64,000 nt of DNA from Tachypleus tridentatus (GCF_004210375.1 NW_027467782.1:38367771-38431770), one strand, 5' to 3'; counted from the stretch's first letter, positions 47,240-58,512 are shown. The notes: generated from the letters alone by a model not told the origin. Numbers and translations: made by a program.

Positions 47240-49560
47240 CAAATGTCTGTTATTTTCTTACCCTTCATTTTGTTTAATTCATACTTTTTATATGTTACCC
47301 ATTATTTCATTTATGTGGGTCCCTGTGGGATGAGGTACACCCTAATTGCTTCTGTTGTCACTTGCCTTCATTTTATGACAGCTGAACCCATTTCAGTATA
47401 TTCCATTTTCCTAGCATTGTTTATTTTATAATTATTTTTGTCTCATTTGAAATCTCAAATAACAGTTGATTTGAGTTACCTTAGGTACTATGGTTACAGA
47501 GCACTTGTAAGCTTCACCATATATAAGATTTAATTCCTTTTGCCTTAGCTTACCATCAGAGAGACTTTCTTCTTGGTTTTATGCCCTTTAGATTTCTTCC
47601 CTGTCTAGTTTTTCAGTTTTGTTTTATCCAATCTACTCTCCCATAGTAATGTTTACCTTTTACCTTTTTTCTTAGGTGTTTCACATATATTTAGGGATTT
47701 TTTTTTATATATACCTTTTCCTCCTTGTTGTTGGCAGGTTTCCCATTTTCCTTTGTTTCTCTCCACATGTAGCATCTTTCCTTTTTGGAATTTCTTGGGG
47801 AGGACACTGCTATTTATTTCTTATCAATTGCTGATAGGGATTTTCAGTCAGATCTTTTTTGTCACTGATCTATATTTTGGAATCCTTCTGTACATTTATA
47901 ACCATATGGGGTATCTTTCATGCTGTATTCAGTTTTTTTTATTTCATTCTGAGATATTGTCAACTTTATTGTCAGTTTTTCATCCTTTATCTATCATATC
48001 TATGGGTTTTATCCATTTGTCTTGTATGATTGATGCTGTTTGAAGTACTAAATTGATCAGTCTCACTTCAATCACTTGGGTCTTTTATCACATTTGGGTT
48101 TTCAATTTCTGCATGTCAGGGTATGACACATTACACATTCTTATTTTCTATTTTTAAGTTTTTCACCATGTGATTTGGTCTAATTTTTCTGCCTTGACTT
48201 TTGGATTTGTTTTATAAATTCCCAAGTAATCCTCTCTTCTGTCTTGGTTGTTATTATGTTCAGACAGGATTACATCCAGTTTCTCATGTTAGTTTTTCTT
48301 CTTCAGTCAGTCTTCTTCCCAAAATATTTATTCATCCATGTCACTTTGGTACAGATCTCTATAATTGATTTCCTGGGCAGCAAGAATCAGGGTTTCTCTG
48401 CTGGTTTGCTTCAGTTGTTTCTTTTGTCTGGATCATCTTATTTCCCTCCATTTCATGTCTCATGTAGTATGTTTTTTCGACTTTTCTGTTTCTTACCATC
48501 TTCCACATTTCTTCTCAGTTGGTTCCAGATAACATTATTAGTCCAGTACATGATTTGGGTTGCTTCATCAAGGTTTTCCATTGAATCCATCTCTTATAAT
48601 TTCCTTCCCAATGGGTTTTTTTCCTTCCTCCCTGATCTGTTGAATTGTGAATCAGTTGGCCTTTTATTTATCGTGGTTTCACTCAGATCATGCACTTTGT
48701 CTTTTTCCTACACGTATAAACTGTTGTCCATTGGAGGTATTTCATCTGTCAACCACTTCTCATGTGTTCATTTCTTATTCATTACTTTAAGTAGCTGTTT
48801 CTTTCTTGTCAGGGTACCATAATCCACTTGTTGCCATCTGTCACTGTTTTTTGAGACTGTAACTGGCTAAGTTATTTTTTAGTATATATACCTCTTATTT
48901 TCAGGGACATCTTCCCATATTTTTCTTTATGGATCTAGCTCATTAGTAATTGGAACCTACACTAGTATGTGCCACGGTGTAAGGACATGATGATTTAACC
49001 ATTATAATTTCATGGCTATGAAACATACACTCTAGAAATATAGTGTTCCATTGGAATGCTTGTAGGTTTTATCCTTCTGATAGGTTTATTTCATAAGTTT
49101 GTCCATTCTAGACTATACTTACTCATGGACTGCATGAGTTAAGTAGAAATAAAAAACTGACTATCTCTGCTGTGCCTTTTCTGCTGTGGATTTCTACTGA
49201 TGTAGATGACAAGGTATTCTCCACTATGTAACTTGGGAGCAAGCAGTCAAAATTGCATCTCACTTCTTTGATTAGGATCCATCATCATACCCAATGTGAA
49301 TGTCAGTTCATAGTGTCTGGGTTTTGGATTTTAGTTGAATTAATCAACATAAACTCCCATTTATACTCTTGTTATTCCACCTGTATAGTGGGTCTTAATG
49401 GAAGTACTTGCTGCTCAGTACAGTTTGTTTTTTCCCATCAGCTATGCTTCAGTGTTTATTATTTTGAGGGTATGCCTGCACTTGGGGTGGATTTTGTCAT
49501 TATATATGATATGATGTACATTACACAAGCATCTTTTTGATGCCTGATGTCAGATTCCCA
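47240..49560 (+). mobile_element. Degenerate pyrimidine-rich retroelement, possibly DIRS-like
   Basis: About 2.3 kb of C/T-rich, formerly coding sequence on the + strand. The left end (47535-47710) shares a segment with 39254-39470, so it is a dispersed repeat. Open pieces include 48244-48822 (192 codons). Short phrases suggest polymerase and RNase H debris: SQLVPDNIISPVHDLG near 48510-48560, and VSGFWILVELININ near 49300-49350, which recalls the RNase H segment of DIRS-type elements. These are weak, eye-level matches; ends, tyrosine recombinase and clear catalytic residues are not seen. Confidence 0.35.
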
Positions 49561-51778
49561 GACTGATTGTATAGTTTCTCACACTGTGTTAAAACAAAAC
49601 ACATTTGTCTGTTCATGGATCAGAGGTGTTGGAGATTTCTTTATGAAATTGAGGTGAAGATGGTATGACCCTCTTTTCTCTTCCCACCAGATGGCTGGGT
49701 TTTGAATTGTTTGAATTTTATTTAGTTACTTTAAGACTGAACAGTCAACATTGATTAATGTGAAATACTACATTATTAATGTGGAAGTCCCTTTTGTGTG
49801 AAAAATACTGAAAATTTGGTTACAGAGTTGCACAGTAAAGTTTTAGAAAGTTGACATGTATCATACCCTCATTCATCATAAAAACAAATCATCAACTAGC
49901 AGGAAGAAGTTAAACAGTTTTGTTACTTGTAAACACAATAGTTGTATACTATCTGAAAAGACTATAGTTTTGATCATGCAGTTAAAGCACAGTTAGTGAG
50001 AAACAGCATTAAAACCATTCATAAAATATGTTTGCGCTTTTATATTTGGGGACGTACAATGTAATGGTCAATCCAATGTTTACTGGTAAAGAATAGCCCA
50101 AGAGTTAGTGGTGAGAGCTTCCAATAGTTGCTGCTTGAAATTAGGAATGGTAGTGAATACACGGTAGGTTTTCCATAAACAAATGGACCAACTACTTGTA
50201 TTTTTATACTTTCCCTAATGTAAGATAAAGTTATAAATACCAAAACTTTAATTTTACATGCTGATTTGATTGTATTCAAATTTTTATGTTATTTGATTTT
50301 AAATTTAGGATACTTGAAGAGTATCTCAGATATTAAATTTTTACTTCAGTAAATATGATGTATTATTGTATTTCTTTCCATTGATTTTGACTACAGTGCA
50401 TTTGAGTAACTGCATAACTGTAAGTACAACACTAAAATCTCCTATATTGTTATAAATATGCTTTAGAATATATAAAACAATACTAGAAGTAAATAAGTGT
50501 ACACAGTATTGTTGCAGCAAATGACAGTAGATGAAAAAAAAAAAGAGGTATCTAGTATTCCATTTACCATGCACATGTGCTTTTTGCTTAGATATTAGGC
50601 ATATGTCACTGTTTGATACAGTACTGTTTGCATATTAATTTAGTTAATATGAACAAATATTACTTTGGAAAAGAACAATTTTGATATTTTTAAAAAGGTA
50701 ACTGTTTTGTTGAAAATGCTATTTTAAAATACTTTTTTTAATTTCATTTTTTAAGGCTAGTATGACTGTTGCATTAGTTTTATCTACCTAAGTAACTTAC
50801 TGAGTGGAGGAAAAAATCCCCAAAAATAAGTGTTAAATATAAACTAATATAAGATAGTTTGAAAGATATTAAATGAATCCTTCTGATAAAAAACAAAATT
50901 GGCTTGCTTGTAATTTTGGTGTAGTGAAAAACTTTTTTTATATATGTACTTTTTCAAGTCCAATTCTGGTAAAACTGACCATTGATTCAATTGTTTATGA
51001 TGACTGAAAGTTATGAAAAACCAATATGCTAAAGGATATTTTTATTCCATGCTTTTTTTTTTATCGCTCAGGATGCATGTTTGTCTCTTCTGGCAAATGT
51101 TGAGAGACATTGGGTAAAACATTTACATGTGTATAAAATAAAACTTTCTGGTTAATTATAAAATAATTTAAGAAGACATGAAAACGAGATTTAAAATCTG
51201 CATGAGTTTCAATTATTTTTAAATAATTTGTTTTTAATTTCAAAAGCTCTGAATTTATAAAAGTATAACATAAAAATAAAATACTTAGCTTTATTGAAAC
51301 CACATAAAGTGTGCAAAGTTCAAGTTAAACAATATCAACAAATAAGGTGTTTTTTTTGCAGTAGAGTAAAACAGCAGAAGTGTATTGAGTCAGTGCACCT
51401 AGATATTTAAGGGTTAACGTAGTTGAATGAAAAGGTTCATGAACTGGAAAATGTACTTCTTTAAGAAACAGTAGCAGTCTTTTCATCACATTTTGAGCTG
51501 TAGCATTTTAGAAGTTAAAGAAATGACATATTTCACAAGAAAATTGTTTATGGAGAATTATATATATGTAAAAAACCAGCTGTTTTTTACATATATAATT
51601 TTCTCTACAAGTGAGTTTTTTCGTTTTAACGGATGTTTATGGAAAACTTAATATTAAATTCATTAATATAATGACATTATTAGTTCTTACATTAGAACAA
51701 AATGATTTTTTACAAAAGGAGTTAATGTACTTGTAATTATGAATAAGAAAATTTCAGTGTATATTTTTTTCTATTAAG
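49561..51778. other. ATR intron 2, distal part
   Basis: AT-rich intronic sequence with no gene recognised. It contains a strong hairpin at 51552-51603. The polypyrimidine-like TTTTTTTCTATTAAG at the end is the splice acceptor of exon 3. Confidence 0.55.
51552..51603. repeat. AT-rich hairpin
   Basis: The arms tatatatgtaaaaaa and ttttttacatatata are perfectly complementary around a short CCAGCTG loop, with further partial pairing outward. It may be the fold of a short decayed inverted-repeat transposon or simply a local palindrome. No target duplication is seen. Confidence 0.6.
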
Positions 51779-51890
51779 ATTTCAAGAGAATACTTGCAGA
51801 AATTCCTCATGGAAATCTCCAGGAATGAATGCAGTTGATAAGAAAATTTGTGAGTTAACTGAAAAAGCTTGTGAAAAGATGAAAACAGAG
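51779..51890 (+). CDS. ATR homologue, exon 3
   Basis: The exon is 112 bp; its first base completes the Lys codon begun in exon 2, and it ends in phase 0 at GAG before the donor GTTTGT. It reads FQENTCRNSSWKSPGMNAVD, then KKICELTEKACEKMKTE. In ATR the linker after the basic KRRR segment leads into a helix (human NQKSILWSALKQKAESLQ, from memory), and the KKICELTEKACEKM helix occupies the same place. The evidence is mainly exact phase match, position and open frame; sequence similarity alone is weak. Confidence 0.55.
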
Positions 51891-52589
51891 GTTTGTATTG
51901 TAAATGTGATTACACTTTTTTGATTTACATTGTGTTTCAAAGTGAAATGTGATTACTTACGTGTGTAAATCAGGATGTTGTGTTAGATTTAAATAAACAT
52001 GCTCTTGAAGTAATTCAAGATGATACTAGTTAAGATTTGCTGTTTAAAAATGCTATGTTATTTGACAAAACTAGTAATGTTTAGAAAGTCCACTCAAAAA
52101 AATTTGACTTTAATAAGATAAGTGTGATTCTATTTTCTGTCAAGATACATATTTTAGTCCAATATTCGTTATTTTACTCTAACATTACCACACTTTGTTA
52201 ATAAGGAGGTAAATTATGTATAGACATTATCAATACTTTTTAGACATGTCAAATATCTCTCCCAACTAGGCAAGGATGTAACTCTACAAATCTGCTTACA
52301 GAAAACAAATGCTTTAGTTAACTAAGTTGTTCTGTTTTAAAAGCTTCAATAATTCCAAGAAAACAAAGGTTTAGAGCATTCCAAACCTGATAACTTGTTT
52401 AAATCAGCTATGTTATAAAAAGCTTTGTTGGTGTGAACAGTAACTGATTTCAGTTTACACTTTTTATCATTATTTTTATTTAACTTGTAGTTTAATAGAT
52501 GTGCTTGATATTTATGGAGATGATCAACTTGAAACAAGTTTATCATGTGAGGTTCTAAGTGATAAAGTAGACACATATCAGGGTTCAAA
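51891..52589. other. ATR intron 3, proximal part
   Basis: AT-rich sequence with no exon that I can support. A 20-codon stretch after an AG at about 51972 is open but has no match, so it is ignored. Confidence 0.5.
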
Positions 52590-52937
52590 ATTTTCTATCT
52601 AAAGCTGGACATGTCCTTTAAAAAATCAAGTTTGACCGGCACTTTCCCATCTATCACTGGACATAGTCACTGGTGGTCATATTCCTAACATATCAGACAC
52701 AAATACATCCTCCCCTCAAAACTAAGTGAGGCAAAAGTTGTGTATGCACAGCCCAAAGATTTTGCTTAAAAGTATATTCTATAATGAGTGGGAAAATTTG
52801 AGATTTAATGTAAGAATAAAACCAAACAAATTTTAAACAACGGTCGTGAATGCTCACAAAATGTGCTTTTTTAGATCGCCTTATCCGTGCCATCCCGGAT
52901 AGTCACGTCACTACCAAACGTTCACGACAATCTGACC

Positions 52938-55356
52938 ATGGCATCTGATAGTATAAAAACGGGAAAGTCTCACAAACTATTTCAGTTTGGCTTCACGAGC
53001 AAGACTAATGAATCAGAATACAATATTATGGAACCCCGAGTGAAAAAACCCAAGATTGTTGATCCAAGCCCAAGTGTTAAAGCAAAACTGTTACTGCTAG
53101 TATTGGCCCTAAGCCTACTCGTCGTTTCCAGGATGAATGGAATAGAGGCTGACCATGGCTGGAGTATAATAACACTACCGGACTGATGTTTTGCTCAATT
53201 TGTCAGGAATATGACCAAAGTAGTGGAAGGCAGAAGAACACCTTCATAACATGATCTTCCAACCTGAGATCAAGTGATGTTAAGGAGCATGAAAACAGTA
53301 GTGCTCACAGTCCAAGTTGTCAAGCTAAGACTGCAAAAGAAACACCTGATATAACTCCCATAATGAAAGAATTGAGCAAACTTAACCAGACTAAGAAAGA
53401 TCGTTTGCTTGTGCTGTTTAGGACTGCCCTTTATATGGCTTTGAATGCCAAATCATTCAATGATTTTCAAGAGCTTCTGTTGCTGTAGGAACACAACTTT
53501 GGTATGAACTTAACAGAACATTATGCCAATGACAAACAAGCAGTTATCTTTACAAAGTATATTGCAGAAACAATTAGAATTAATGTCAGATCTCGTCTGC
53601 ACACCTCATTATTCTTTGGCATTATGGCTGACGGCTCAACAGACACTGCCAACATTGAGCAGGAGATAGTCTACGTAAGATACTTAGACAGTGACTGTTA
53701 CTTAGTAACCCACTTCCTGTGTATGCAGTCAGTAGAGAAGGCACTTAGTTCAGGTAAAGGTTTCTTAATTACCTGGGATGGGGATTTTCTGGATTTGTCC
53801 TGAATTCCCAATTTAGAAAAATTAAAATGGACAATATTTTAATTCAAGTTTACATAGTCATTCCATTATTAATATACAACAGTGAAAACTCAAGCATTTT
53901 TCAGTTGATTTAAACCAAGAAGAACCATGTATTTACCACTGACAGAATTGGAGCTTAACCTAGCAAAACTAGCGTAATAGATAATGGAGCAATTGAATTT
54001 TCCAAGTACAAATTTACATTTTTTTTTTTTTTTTTTTCAGAAAGTAACTGATATTGGGTACTAATTTTTTGTACTTGCAGCATTGTCCATATATGGCAAG
54101 TTTCCCAACTGGCTTGAATCAATTGTATGCCTGACAGCTGTCAATTTTGGCACAAATAAAGGACTTGTCAAAAGATTGAAGGTGCAAAAACCTTATTTGA
54201 TAGGGATCCATTGTGTTAGTCACAGATTGGAATTTGCAATTAAGAAGACCATCAAGGATATTCATTACCTTGATAGTATCCAAACCTTTTTAGAAACCCT
54301 GTGAAAGTTTTATGACAATTTGCCACAGAACTGGGCTGGTTTCAAAGAAGCTGGTAAGGCCAACAACATTGTTGTTAGAAAGCCAACAAAAGGGACAGGA
54401 ACCTGGTGGATGGCCTACAAAGAGCACACCCTGGAGTAAGTTTCTCATAACTGGCCAGCTTTAGCAGAGCATTTGTATCAAGTAAAGCTGCATGAAAATG
54501 GGGAACATGGACAGAAAGCTACAGGATTATACAGTACTTTGACAAGCCTTAAATTCATCCTGTACATGGACATACTCTTGGCAGTTCTGCCTGTTTTGAC
54601 ATCTCTTAGTGTCAAAATGCAAGACAATTCTGCTACTGTGAACATTGTTTCTGACAAACTCACTGTTTGCAAAGAGAAGCTGGGCAATCTGAATCATGTT
54701 GAGAGATCCCAGAAAATTGTTAAAGAGCTCACAACATGTGAACAAACTGGCAAGTGGTTACTTAGAGGAAAGTTGATTGCTATTAGTGGTCACGCAAGGG
54801 CCAGAGGCTCAAAAAGTGCTATAAAAGAGACAGTTGCTCAATCCGTGGCTGAAGAAACTGCCATCTTCATAGGTAAAATTGTCACATATCTGAATGAGAG
54901 ATTTGAAGAATTTGATAAGGATTTTATTGGTGCCTTTCAAATTTTTGAACCAAGCAACTAGCCTGAAAGCAAGGAAGCATTGTCATCTTATGGCCATAAT
55001 GAACTTCAGACACTATTGGACCACTCTGGTGCTCTGCTAGAAGCTAAGGGTTTCAACATTGCAGCTGATATTTGCCAAGCTGACTTACATGAGACACTGC
55101 TCAAAGCCACAAGACTTGCCAAATCCACATGTTAAGTGGACCCAGAATCCACATGTTAAGTCAAATTACTGTTGACAATGATAAACCTTTCCCTGGGTCA
55201 ACAGTGTTGGCCTTGGTATGCCTCATGCAGGTGATTTCCGTGTCATTTGCTGAACCAGAACGTGGATTTTCCCAGATGGCAGTTGTTAAGGATGACTGGC
55301 AGTCCAAACTAATAAATGATTCTCTTAATGACTTGATGACAAGAAAATTAGAATAA
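52938..55356 (+). pseudogene. hAT transposase pseudogene with an internal intron
   Basis: The start is probably the ATG at 52938 (MASDSIKTGKSHKLFQFGF). After a frameshift near 53180 comes a Cys2-His finger (MFCSICQEYD...VKEHENSSAH), then FFGIMADGSTDTANIEQEIV with the first catalytic Asp region. A GT..AG intron (53754-54080, 327 bp) joins exactly in frame to LSIYGKFPNW. Then come IHCVSHRLEFAIKKTIKD (with in-frame stops at 54302 and about 54436), a long frame 54473-54961, and the C-terminal dimerisation segment SFAEPERGFSQMAVVKDDW near 55240 in another frame. A duplication of about 24 bp at 55120-55155 adds a further break. The order is complete for a hAT transposase, but it is inactive. Confidence 0.85.
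53754..54080 (+). other. Probable intron inside the hAT transposase
   Basis: Donor TTCAG|GTAAAG and acceptor GTACTTGCAG after a T-run of about 20. Removing it joins G with CA to give an Ala codon and restores the frame on both sides. The inner part has stops in all three frames, which the transposase segments on either side largely lack. Confidence 0.75.
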
Positions 55357-55804
55357 GACCTGTAATCTTGCAAGCACAGAATTACTGTGCAAGTCTGTAG
55401 AATTTTGGTGGAAGGACAGTAAAAAACCAGACAATTTGTGAGTCCACATGAAACTCACACACGTAGAGACAATAAGAGATACTGAGTCTACATCAGCTGA
55501 TGTTTTAGTGCTGGATGACTAAATCTACCAGTTTGATTGATGTGTCATTTTAATAGATACAAGGCTTGATGCCACTTGCTTTGAAATAATGTTTCAGTGC
55601 CATAAATAAAATGATTCTGTTTTATATAATAATTGTCTCTACTTGATTTCTTGTTTTCGGTAATGTCTGGTGACAATTTTGAGGTGTCTTGCTAAACTTC
55701 AAATGTCTGGCAAGTTTCACTGTCCCGCAGGACATGTGTCCTGCTGAAAATTTAGAATATTTTTACCACTGCATGTGTTTTTATAGTTTTAGAATAAAAC
55801 AAGT

Positions 55805-55864
55805 CAAGATCCCCGAAACATTTGTGGTAGTTTTCAAGATCCCCGAAACATTTGTGGTAGTTTT
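55805..55864. repeat. Perfect 30-bp tandem duplication
   Basis: Two identical, directly adjacent 30-bp units starting caagatccccgaaacatttg. They lie about 40 bp right of the presumed hAT right end. Perfect identity implies recent origin or an assembly or sequencing artefact. Confidence 0.95.
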
Positions 55865-55865
55865 C

Positions 55866-57602
55866 GTGCTCTTTGCTTGAATTTTTCTTATTCCATCATT
55901 TTCATGCATCTCATTTAAGTTAATTCTTTTGCAAGCGTTATGGTTTAGATAAATAAATTCTGTTCAATTTCAAAAAAATTGTATACATAAATAAGCTCAC
56001 ATAGATATAACATTGTATAATAAAGTAAACAAGAAAACAATGATATTTATGTTAGTGTACATAGTATGAAACAGTTATCAGAGTTTATTATATGACAGAG
56101 TTTTTTGAGTTGCAAAAAAAAACAACTCATAAAAAATGTAGCTAAGAGGTGTCTATATCAATCTCTCTTACAAACCAAAGTCAAATTATTGCAAAGTAAA
56201 GTAAATGTAAAGTTGTAATGGAGACAAACTTAGTTGAGTGTGTAGAAACTTTTGAATGCATGTTTATGAAGAGATAAGCATGTCATTTTGAATAAACTGT
56301 GTATGCTGATTTTAGACTTAGATAAGTCAAGAATACTTGTGGAAATTGTATTTAGTTTAATATTCATTCATTTAGGAAATTGCACACTGGTTAAGTTTTG
56401 TTTGTGTGAAATAGCTTACACAAGTTGAAATTGAAGTCCAATTGTGACAATGACATTGTGCTATCATATACCATAGTCATTTCATTAAAAGTTTGAGTAA
56501 GCAAAATAACAGGTAAGGTTAGTCTAAATTAAAAACCAACATACAATGAGATGCAATTTGTAGCTGTCATTCAAGAAATTTCTGAGAAAAGTTCCACACA
56601 AATAAATAAAAGTGTTAATGTTATAGATGCTCTGTGGCTAGTTAATAATAAGTTTTTTTCCTTTTCAAGTGTATTACCATTATTTTTTCATTTCTTGTTT
56701 TTTCATCAGCATTACTATTTTGTTTTACAGTGTGTATTATAGTTTTCTTAATATTTTTTTGACAGAACGTAGCTGATGTGTAAAGTGTTTCAGACAGACT
56801 AAATTTGTTTGCTCACTAGTATGTACAATGCTCTTTATAATTAATGCATGCTTTCCTGCTTTGGCTCTTTTAGTTTTTTTTTACTCCAAGTTTTTAACGA
56901 TTCACTTTCAATTACATATATCAAACTTTGACTTTACTAATAAATATATAATGAGAAAAAGGGTAGAAATTAATTATAGATTTTCAATTTTTAGTGAGAT
57001 TCAATTCAGAATATTTTCAAAACATTGCCTAATGATATTCCATTCTCAAATTTAGAAGTTGTATTAATTAACACAAAGTAAACATTATGTACAAATACAT
57101 TTGTTCAACTGATACTTGAATAGGATAATCAATAAGTACCCTGTAGTTTATTATAATCATAAAATATTTAATTCAGTAAATTGCTACCAATTTATTACTT
57201 TTATTTGTTTAATAGTTCTATTTTTTCACAATACTGTACATTAAGTTTAGAATTCTTTTAATTTACTGAAACCTTAGCTTCTGTATGTTCAAGCATAAAA
57301 AAGTACTTATCACTTTAAAATACATATTTTATATTATATTATATATTATTTTTATTTTATATTAAATACATATTTAAAATACATATATTTTTTTACCTGT
57401 TACATAGGTAAAGATCAAAGTATTTAGTAGCTCATGTTTATAATGTATTGTTTATTGAAAGTGTAAAACAAGCACATAAATATGTATGTTAGTCTTTGGT
57501 TTAAAATGGGAAAGGCTGTATATGTAGTTTTAAAACTGAAATATATACATTGTTATCACTGTTAGAAATCACTTGTACATCCATGTTGCTTTTGAATAAT
57601 AG
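55866..57602. other. ATR intron 3, distal part
   Basis: AT-rich. Apart from one possible exon (56551-56650) I see no coding sequence. The part at 57320-57390 is almost pure A/T. It ends at the weak acceptor TTTGAATAATAG before exon 4. Confidence 0.5.
56551..56650 (+). CDS. Possible lost or skipped ATR exon
   Basis: An open stretch reads MQFVAVIQEISEKSSTQINK, then SVNVIDALWLVNNKF. Its second half resembles, by eye, an ATR segment that should lie between exons 3 and 4 (human pattern VVKIYDALIYMQVNSSF). It is in the right place and order. The likely acceptor (AATGAG|ATG) lacks a polypyrimidine tract and the donor (AATAA|GTTTTT) is weak and out of phase with exon 4, so if it is an exon it has probably decayed. 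It may be chance. Confidence 0.28.
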
Positions 57603-57797
57603 AGCACTTTACGCTACATGTTGCCTCCACTTGCTACTAAAGCTTCTCCTGAAGCTTCAATGTTGCTGAAAGTACTGGCCAAACAGATGAGAATACAGAA
57701 GCAAGAACTCTTAATGAACCATTTTAAATACATATTTTCATACCTTGTTCGTCACTGCTCTAAAGAAGAAATGGAGAAAGCACTCACCTATGTTCAG
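57603..57797 (+). CDS. ATR homologue, exon 4
   Basis: The exon is 65 codons, phase 0 to phase 0, between AATAATAG and the donor GTAAGT. It reads STLRYMLPPLATKASPEASM, then LLKVLAKQMRIQKQELLMNH and FKYIFSYLVRHCSKEEMEKA. This is a strong match to ATR (human text from memory: LLPDLAAKASPAASALIRTL, then INNFKYIFSHLVCSCSKDEL). The conserved KASP, NHFKYIFSYLV and CSKEEMEKAL make this the exon that identifies the gene. The region is part of the helical solenoid ahead of the UME domain. Confidence 0.9.
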
Positions 57798-58246
57798 GTA
57801 AGTACTACTTGCATTCAACTTTGGCTTATATTTGCTATTACTTAGCCATATAATTGTGTATTTATACAGCACTTTATTAAAAACAAACAATACTAATACA
57901 CTTTTAACATAATACTGGTATTTGGCAAATTTAATTCGTATGACAGTGTTTAGAAGTAAGATGTTTATGGGAGAAGGAAGGTCAAAGTTTGTAGTCTCTC
58001 AATACTGTATGTTATTTTATATCTGCAGTTCCATACATTATTTACATTTTTGACTCAATTAATTAAATACTTAGAATTAAAGTCTCGGTTGTTTTTTTTC
58101 ACATATTATTATATGGGAAAGCATGGGATTCACTTCAGTAGATTTTTGTAAAAACTTGCACCTCTGTGAGATATATGGTATTAATTTAATAAAATCTAAT
58201 TTAAACTGACTTTGATTATAACAGAATTTCTTATTTTTAAACTGAG
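57798..58246. other. ATR intron 4
   Basis: A 449-bp AT-rich intron from GTAAGT to an acceptor at TTTTTAAACTGAG. A stop codon in the exon-5 frame directly upstream (TAA in TTTTTAAAC) forces the exon start to lie at or after 58247. Confidence 0.75.
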
Positions 58247-58465
58247 ACTAATATTGAGATAGGCAGCTTGTTGAGATGTGATTACCAGAGAATACATAAT
58301 GAATTACTTCTTCACATCAGCACTCACTATGAACAAGTCTTTAGTGGACTTGCAATGTTGGCATGGAAAGATGAAAGTTATGATGGAACAAAGCCTATTA
58401 CAAAACCAGAAGATATGAAATTTGAAATACTTAAAAAAGTTGCATTACATATCTACAACAAATAA
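58247..58465 (+). CDS. ATR homologue, exon 5 with stop codon
   Basis: In frame with exon 4, it reads TNIEIGSLLRCDYQRIHNEL, then LLHISTHYEQVFSGLAMLAW, and ends KKVALHIYNK with a TAA stop at 58463-58465. The first part matches ATR closely (human ELGSLLRQDFQGLHNELLLR and EHYQQVFNGLSILAS, from memory). After KPEDM, where ATR should run into LQPKLLGILAFF and the UME domain, similarity fades and the stop follows. No plausible donor is seen in the exon. Polyadenylation signals follow within 60 bp. The protein would lack the kinase, so it cannot phosphorylate CHK1. Confidence 0.87.
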   Translation, partial: TNIEIGSLLRCDYQRIHNELLLHISTHYEQVFSGLAMLAWKDESYDGTKPITKPEDMKFEILKKVALHIYNK

Positions 58466-58512
58466 AAAATCTGATTCTGTGCTGTAAAATGTAAATTTTG
58501 GGCAAATATCTC

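Larger units (their letters stand above)
52590..55765 (+). mobile_element. hAT-family DNA transposon, inactive
   Basis: About 3.2 kb containing one hAT transposase pseudogene and flanking non-coding ends. Candidate imperfect terminal inverted repeats are at 52590-52650 (gctggacatgtcc, then caagtttgaccggcac) and 55690-55765 (on the reverse strand ggacacatgtcctg and gaaacttgccagacat). The ends and the 8-bp target duplication expected of hAT elements are not resolved by eye. It sits in ATR intron 3, inside the region where ATR exons for about 470 residues should be. Confidence 0.75.
33421..58465 (+). other. Partial ATR (PI3K-like checkpoint kinase) gene, five exons
   Basis: Five exons on the + strand match successive parts of ATR, the kinase that senses replication stress and single-stranded DNA together with ATRIP. 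The splice phases agree throughout (0, 2, 0, 0), giving one open frame of 60+93+65+72 = 290 codons. Relative to the human protein from memory, they cover about residues 320-460 and then about 930-1090. Roughly 470 residues between exons 3 and 4 are missing, as are the UME, FAT, kinase and FATC regions after exon 5. The introns (2.1, 15.9, 5.7 and 0.45 kb) are loaded with transposons. It may be a decaying duplicate, which fits the known ancient genome duplications of horseshoe crabs, a regulatory short form, or an assembly artefact. No stop or frameshift lies inside the exons, so the copy is either constrained or recently damaged. Confidence 0.7.

Noticed and set aside
48244..48822. 192-codon open frame as a host gene
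   Set aside because: It lies within the pyrimidine-rich repeat shared with 39 kb and its translation looks like decayed retroelement, not a gene.
51973..52032. Short open stretch after an AG in intron 3 as another ATR exon
   Set aside because: Only about 20 codons, no similarity to ATR and no proper donor.
57320..57390. A/T run as a replication origin or matrix-attachment site
   Set aside because: Composition alone is no evidence in such an AT-rich genome.
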